A DNA stretch of 22,488 nt from a virus. The stretch lies in the IMG/VR virus record IMGVR_UViG_3300046028_005300, positions 1 to 22,488 of that record; one strand, written 5' to 3'. The notes under the pieces are model-generated. The model saw only the letters and a program-made list of their open reading frames with translations. It made no database searches and was not told the DNA's origin. Shown in pieces: positions 19,930 to 22,488 of this stretch. The position numbers and the translations under genes were made by a program. Within the stretch, counting starts at the first letter, position 1; each line of letters begins with the position of its first letter.

Positions 19930-20418
19930 TCAGGAAGTATAAGCGGCGGCAAGCAAATTGTTAGCGTCTGGGATGGCGCGGAAGGTCAAACCCATACGCT
20001 GCTCAACGTTGCCGAATTGCGAGTGCGCGATTGCGTCACCCATGAAGTAGCAGCGCCCGAAGGTGTAGCCCGTCTTGCCGACCGTTGCAGGGGCGACCTT
20101 GATACCAAACGTACCGCTATCGCCAACCAAGAGGCGGCCAACGGTCGAGTTGTACGCCGCACCGCGCTGGCGCGTCTGTACGCTCGTCAAGACCGCCGCA
20201 TCCCACTTGACCAGCGTGACAGTAATCGTCGCGCTCGTGTTTTGAACCACCATTTCCTCAGGAGTCGCACCCGAGGCGACGGTTTTGATTTCATGGATGT
20301 TGTCCGAGTAGGAGACTTGCGGGAGGCTGTCGTTGTCGGTCTGCCCCAGCTCAACATAGCCAGCGCCGACATTGACGAAGATTGACGTTGGGCCAGCGAC
20401 GAAAATTGCGGTTGCCAT
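19930..20418 (-). CDS. Major tail tube protein (putative)
   Basis: A 162-residue protein. Its beta-rich sequence (FVNVGAGYVELGQTDNDSLPQVSYSDNIHEI, SATITVTLVKWDAAVLTSVQTR, YTFGRCYFMGDAIAHSQFGNVEQRMGLTFRAIPD) suits the small tail tube or baseplate-hub fold that polymerises into rings. Its size and position, straight after a tail-completion gene and before the frameshifted chaperone, support the call. It starts at a TAATG junction. Confidence 0.7.
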   Translation of the reverse strand: MATAIFVAGPTSIFVNVGAGYVELGQTDNDSLPQVSYSDNIHEIKTVASGATPEEMVVQNTSATITVTLVKWDAAVLTSVQTRQRGAAYNSTVGRLLVGDSGTFGIKVAPATVGKTGYTFGRCYFMGDAIAHSQFGNVEQRMGLTFRAIPDANNLLAAAYTS

Positions 20419-21107
20419 TACTTGAGTTTTCCTTTGAGGATCTTTGCTAGACCGATTCTAATGGTTTTGCCTATGGCACTAAATTCCACGGCGGTCGGTA
20501 CAAGGAATGGACGGGCGGGAACGTCTACGCCACCCCACGCCATGACGTAGTCCTTGCCCCGCGACAGGTTCTCGGTGTTGGGATTCGCCCCGGTGGCATG
20601 GGTGCGCTTGCCTTTGCGTGTCAGCGGGATGAAGTTCGGGCCGTCAGTCGAGAAGCCCTTCTCATGGTAGATGCCGTAGATAGCGCCCGACATGGTCACG
20701 GACAGGCGTGACGGGCCGACCTGCTCGGCCTTCGCACCAATCGACCGCAGTAGGTTCCCGGTATCCCGGAGGGGCTGACCACCGTTCCGGTAGGACTGCC
20801 CGGACATCTTGTACTCGGTAACCATGACGTTCTTGACGACAACGGAGCCGTCCTTCTTCTTGCGGCTGACCGCCTTGAGGACTTGGCGGGTCGCGCTGGC
20901 AACCTCGCCCTCCCGGGGCTTCTTAGTCGTCCAGAACTCGCCAGACATGGGCTTCAGCGCCGCGAGGGCAACCGTCTCCCCGTTCGGGCCACGTCCTTCG
21001 CTCTTTGCAATGTGCTGCTTTGCGTAAGACGCAATAGCCGCCGCAATCCCGTTGCGGATTGCATCGTTGGCGAGTGCCTTACTGATTCTCTTGCGCCACG
21101 GCTCCAC
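20418..21107 (-). CDS. Virion morphogenesis / tail completion protein
   Basis: A 229-residue protein resembling the phage virion morphogenesis (Mu gpG or HK97 gp10-like) neck group. It has a helical N-terminus (RNGIAAAIASYAKQHIAKSEGRG), a variable insert, then the family-like stretch PLRDTGNLLRSI..., SGAIYGIYHEKG, and ARPFLVPTAVEFSAIGKTIRIGLAKILKGKLK. These proteins complete the head-tail joint. It starts at GTG 21107, one base after the stop of the connector gene. Confidence 0.78.
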   Translation of the reverse strand: MEPWRKRISKALANDAIRNGIAAAIASYAKQHIAKSEGRGPNGETVALAALKPMSGEFWTTKKPREGEVASATRQVLKAVSRKKKDGSVVVKNVMVTEYKMSGQSYRNGGQPLRDTGNLLRSIGAKAEQVGPSRLSVTMSGAIYGIYHEKGFSTDGPNFIPLTRKGKRTHATGANPNTENLSRGKDYVMAWGGVDVPARPFLVPTAVEFSAIGKTIRIGLAKILKGKLK

Positions 21108-21108
21108 G

Positions 21109-21603
21109 TCAGTTCCCCGGCATCGTGTTCGGGAGGCGAGGGCGGAAGAAGGCGCTAGTGCTTACGCCGTTGTACCAAGCGTTGGTCATCGTTGGCGTAG
21201 CTTGCACTTCGGGTAACCCGGCGCTTGCCGCCTTGGCGACCGTCCCGAATATCATCTTCCCGTCCCGGAGTGCTTCCAGCATGGAGTACGCCTGCTTCAG
21301 GCGCTGCTCAACGGCTGGGGTGATCTTCATGGCGCGGCGCTGAAAGAGCGCCTCGACCGCCAAGTCAACAACGAGCGTCATCAGCAGGGGGTCGTGAGCC
21401 GCTGAGAGCGTCGTCAAATCCAAATCGGTGTAGATGTTGCCTACCCGCGTGTAAGCCTGCACGATCCCCGTAGCGCGTTCCAGCGCGTGCGTAGTGACCG
21501 GGTTGGAGCCGAGCATAGGACTGCCGAGGTCGCTGCACAGTTGTGCAATGATCTGAGCGTCGAGCGCGGCTTCCAAATCGGCGTAGGTGGCGTATGCGGT
21601 CAT
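21109..21603 (-). CDS. Head-tail connector (gp36-like/DUF1320-type) protein
   Basis: A 164-residue protein. The N-terminus (TAYATYADLEAALDAQIIAQLCSD) and helical body (ALERATGIVQAYTRVGN, PLLMTLVVDLAVEALFQRRAMKITPAVEQRLKQAYSMLEALRDGKMIFG) follow the usual layout of small phage connector proteins that dock on the portal. The C-terminal tail (NGVSTSAFFRPRLPNTMPGN) is flexible. It is the first gene after the capsid, separated by a 67-base gap with a hairpin. ATG 21603 is preceded by AGGCGGAA. Confidence 0.78.
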   Translation of the reverse strand: MTAYATYADLEAALDAQIIAQLCSDLGSPMLGSNPVTTHALERATGIVQAYTRVGNIYTDLDLTTLSAAHDPLLMTLVVDLAVEALFQRRAMKITPAVEQRLKQAYSMLEALRDGKMIFGTVAKAASAGLPEVQATPTMTNAWYNGVSTSAFFRPRLPNTMPGN

Positions 21604-21623
21604 AGGTTCCGCCTAGAGAGGGG

Positions 21624-21645
21624 GGTGGGAACCGAAGTCCCCACC
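21624..21645 (-). promoter_or_regulatory. UUCG-capped hairpin between capsid and connector genes
   Basis: Read leftward, GGTGGGGAC pairs with GTTCCCACC (one G-U wobble) across a C-UUCG-G tetraloop. No U-run follows, so it is not a standard terminator. It lies 25 bases after the capsid stop and could stabilise the upstream capsid message or thin out transcription of the tail genes. Confidence 0.55.
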
Positions 21646-21670
21646 GCCCTCATCCTGAGAGGCTGAATAA

Positions 21671-22488
21671 TCAGCTCGTGACATCGGCAACCAACACGCC
21701 TGAGACTGGGGAAACCAGTTCGGAGGTGCTGTTGTCAATGACGCGGCCTTCAATACGGCGATCCTTCGGATCGTCCCAGTTCTCAACTGTCATGTCTTCA
21801 AAGGCGAAGATCTGGCAGGTGCTGAACGAGGTCGAACCTTCGACACCAACCAAGCCACCCGGACGGCTCACGAATACGGCAGAATTGCCGTACACGAACG
21901 AGCGAGTCGTCGAGGCTGCGCCCTTGCGGGACGTAATCTTGACGGAGTCGTCAACGACAACCGACACGCCGAACAGATTCGGTGGGAGGCCGTAACGGCT
22001 GAAGATATCGCCACCTTGCAAGAAGGGAAGCGCACCAGCCGCGTAGTTCTTGACGTAGTTGCGGACTTCTTCCGTCTGTGAGAGCAAGTTTGCAATGGTC
22101 GGACTAATGACCAAGCAAATGTCTTCGCTACGAACCGCGCCGCCAGTAGCGAGCGAGATGCGCTGAAGAGCGGTCTGGATGCCCTTCTGGATGATGTTGG
22201 TGGACGAAGTCGTCCATGCAGCACCAGCGTTGGCGGTTCCGGTTGCGTAGTAGTTACCCGCTGCGGTGAACGAAGTCACGGCTGCGGAGCCAGTCAGCGC
22301 GGTAGCCGTTCGCATGGAGCGAGCGGTCATAGCGAGCTGTGCCTTGCTGCGAGCGTGCTGGGCAACGATGTCCCACGCGGCTTGCTTAACCGTCTCGTTC
22401 GGAATGTAGAACGGGAAGGCGTAGCGCATCGCGGTGAACGTCACGAAGTCGTGTTGGTTCATCTTGCCGACCGGGCGGTCGTCTTCCC
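21671..22488 (-). CDS. Major capsid protein (5' end beyond right edge)
   Basis: The open frame enters at the right edge reading EDDRPVGKMNQHDFVTFTAMRYAFPFYIPNETVKQAAWD, so the ATG at 22462 is internal and the true start is outside. About 272 codons are present. The content suits an HK97-fold coat protein: a helical N-terminal region (WDIVAQHARSKAQLAMTARSM), a Thr/Ala-rich loop, a long spine-like helix with NIIQKGIQTALQRISLATGG, then LLVISP-type strands (DICLVISPTIANLLSQTEEVRNYVKNY), DIFSRYGLPPNLFGVSVVVDDSVKIT, and a C-terminal domain with FEDMTVENWDDPKDRRIEGRVIDNS. The strongest context is the run of connector and tail genes that follows. Confidence 0.85.
   Translation of the reverse strand, partial: EDDRPVGKMNQHDFVTFTAMRYAFPFYIPNETVKQAAWDIVAQHARSKAQLAMTARSMRTATALTGSAAVTSFTAAGNYYATGTANAGAAWTTSSTNIIQKGIQTALQRISLATGGAVRSEDICLVISPTIANLLSQTEEVRNYVKNYAAGALPFLQGGDIFSRYGLPPNLFGVSVVVDDSVKITSRKGAASTTRSFVYGNSAVFVSRPGGLVGVEGSTSFSTCQIFAFEDMTVENWDDPKDRRIEGRVIDNSTSELVSPVSGVLVADVTS

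Noticed and set aside
1-22488. tRNA genes, CRISPR arrays, insertion sequences, integrase and attachment sites
   Set aside because: None could be supported on either strand. The tandem repeats found are short, lie within genes and lack spacer-like organisation.

Overview
The window is part of a tailed double-stranded DNA bacteriophage genome (Caudoviricetes, probably siphovirus-like). It carries a large terminase, a major capsid protein, a head-tail connector set, a tail tube, a frameshifted tail assembly chaperone, a tape-measure-like protein, a tailspike and a small recombination/replication set. Base composition is moderately GC-rich, with AT-richer patches. Nothing cellular, and no tRNA, rRNA, integrase, transposase or CRISPR array, was seen. 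The host cannot be named; high GC and a lipobox protein near membrane genes are compatible with a Gram-negative host, but that is inference.

Layout. (1) Positions 1-3240, minus strand: a compact replication-to-packaging operon with a DUF1376 replication protein, two unknown proteins, a small HTH protein, a terminase-small-subunit-like protein and the large terminase, which runs off the left edge. (2) 3241-3714, no confident gene: a structured minus-strand leader with a possible pseudoknot, an extended -10 promoter facing left, a strong plus-strand terminator with no obvious upstream gene, and several inverted repeats. (3) 3715-6260, plus strand: nine small overlapping early genes, mostly unknown, including a winged-helix protein, a possible CsrA-like protein and a small HTH protein, closed by a terminator. 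(4) 6444-8410, plus strand: a recombination module (small unknown protein, RusA resolvase, Erf-type annealing protein behind its own promoter/operator, and Gp157), closed by a UUCG-loop terminator. (5) 8415-22488, minus strand: the late structural genes. In transcription order from the right edge these are capsid (5' end missing), two connector/completion proteins, tail tube, chaperone with a -1 frameshift, a terminator-like protein, a short tape-measure-like protein, two ~600-residue tail proteins, a small tail protein, the tailspike, two membrane-associated proteins, two tiny hydrophobic ORFs, a 612-residue cysteine-rich protein and a small cysteine-motif protein.

Most genes in each operon join by 1-4 base stop/start overlaps (ATGA, TAATG, GTGA, TTGA), so translation is probably coupled. 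The large terminase leaves the left edge and the capsid enters at the right edge on the same strand. A circular or circularly permuted genome lacking only a short segment (terminase end, portal, protease/scaffold) is therefore likely. No endolysin or portal was recognised.

The points most worth following are: a probable replication origin made of 12-bp iterons inside the DUF1376 gene, where the same DNA motif sits in two reading frames; the pseudoknot-capable leader and orphan terminator at 3260-3476; the canonical GGGAAAA slippery site in the chaperone gene; VPF C-termini on both DUF1376 and Erf that resemble the SSB tail tip; and the 44-cysteine structural-region protein.
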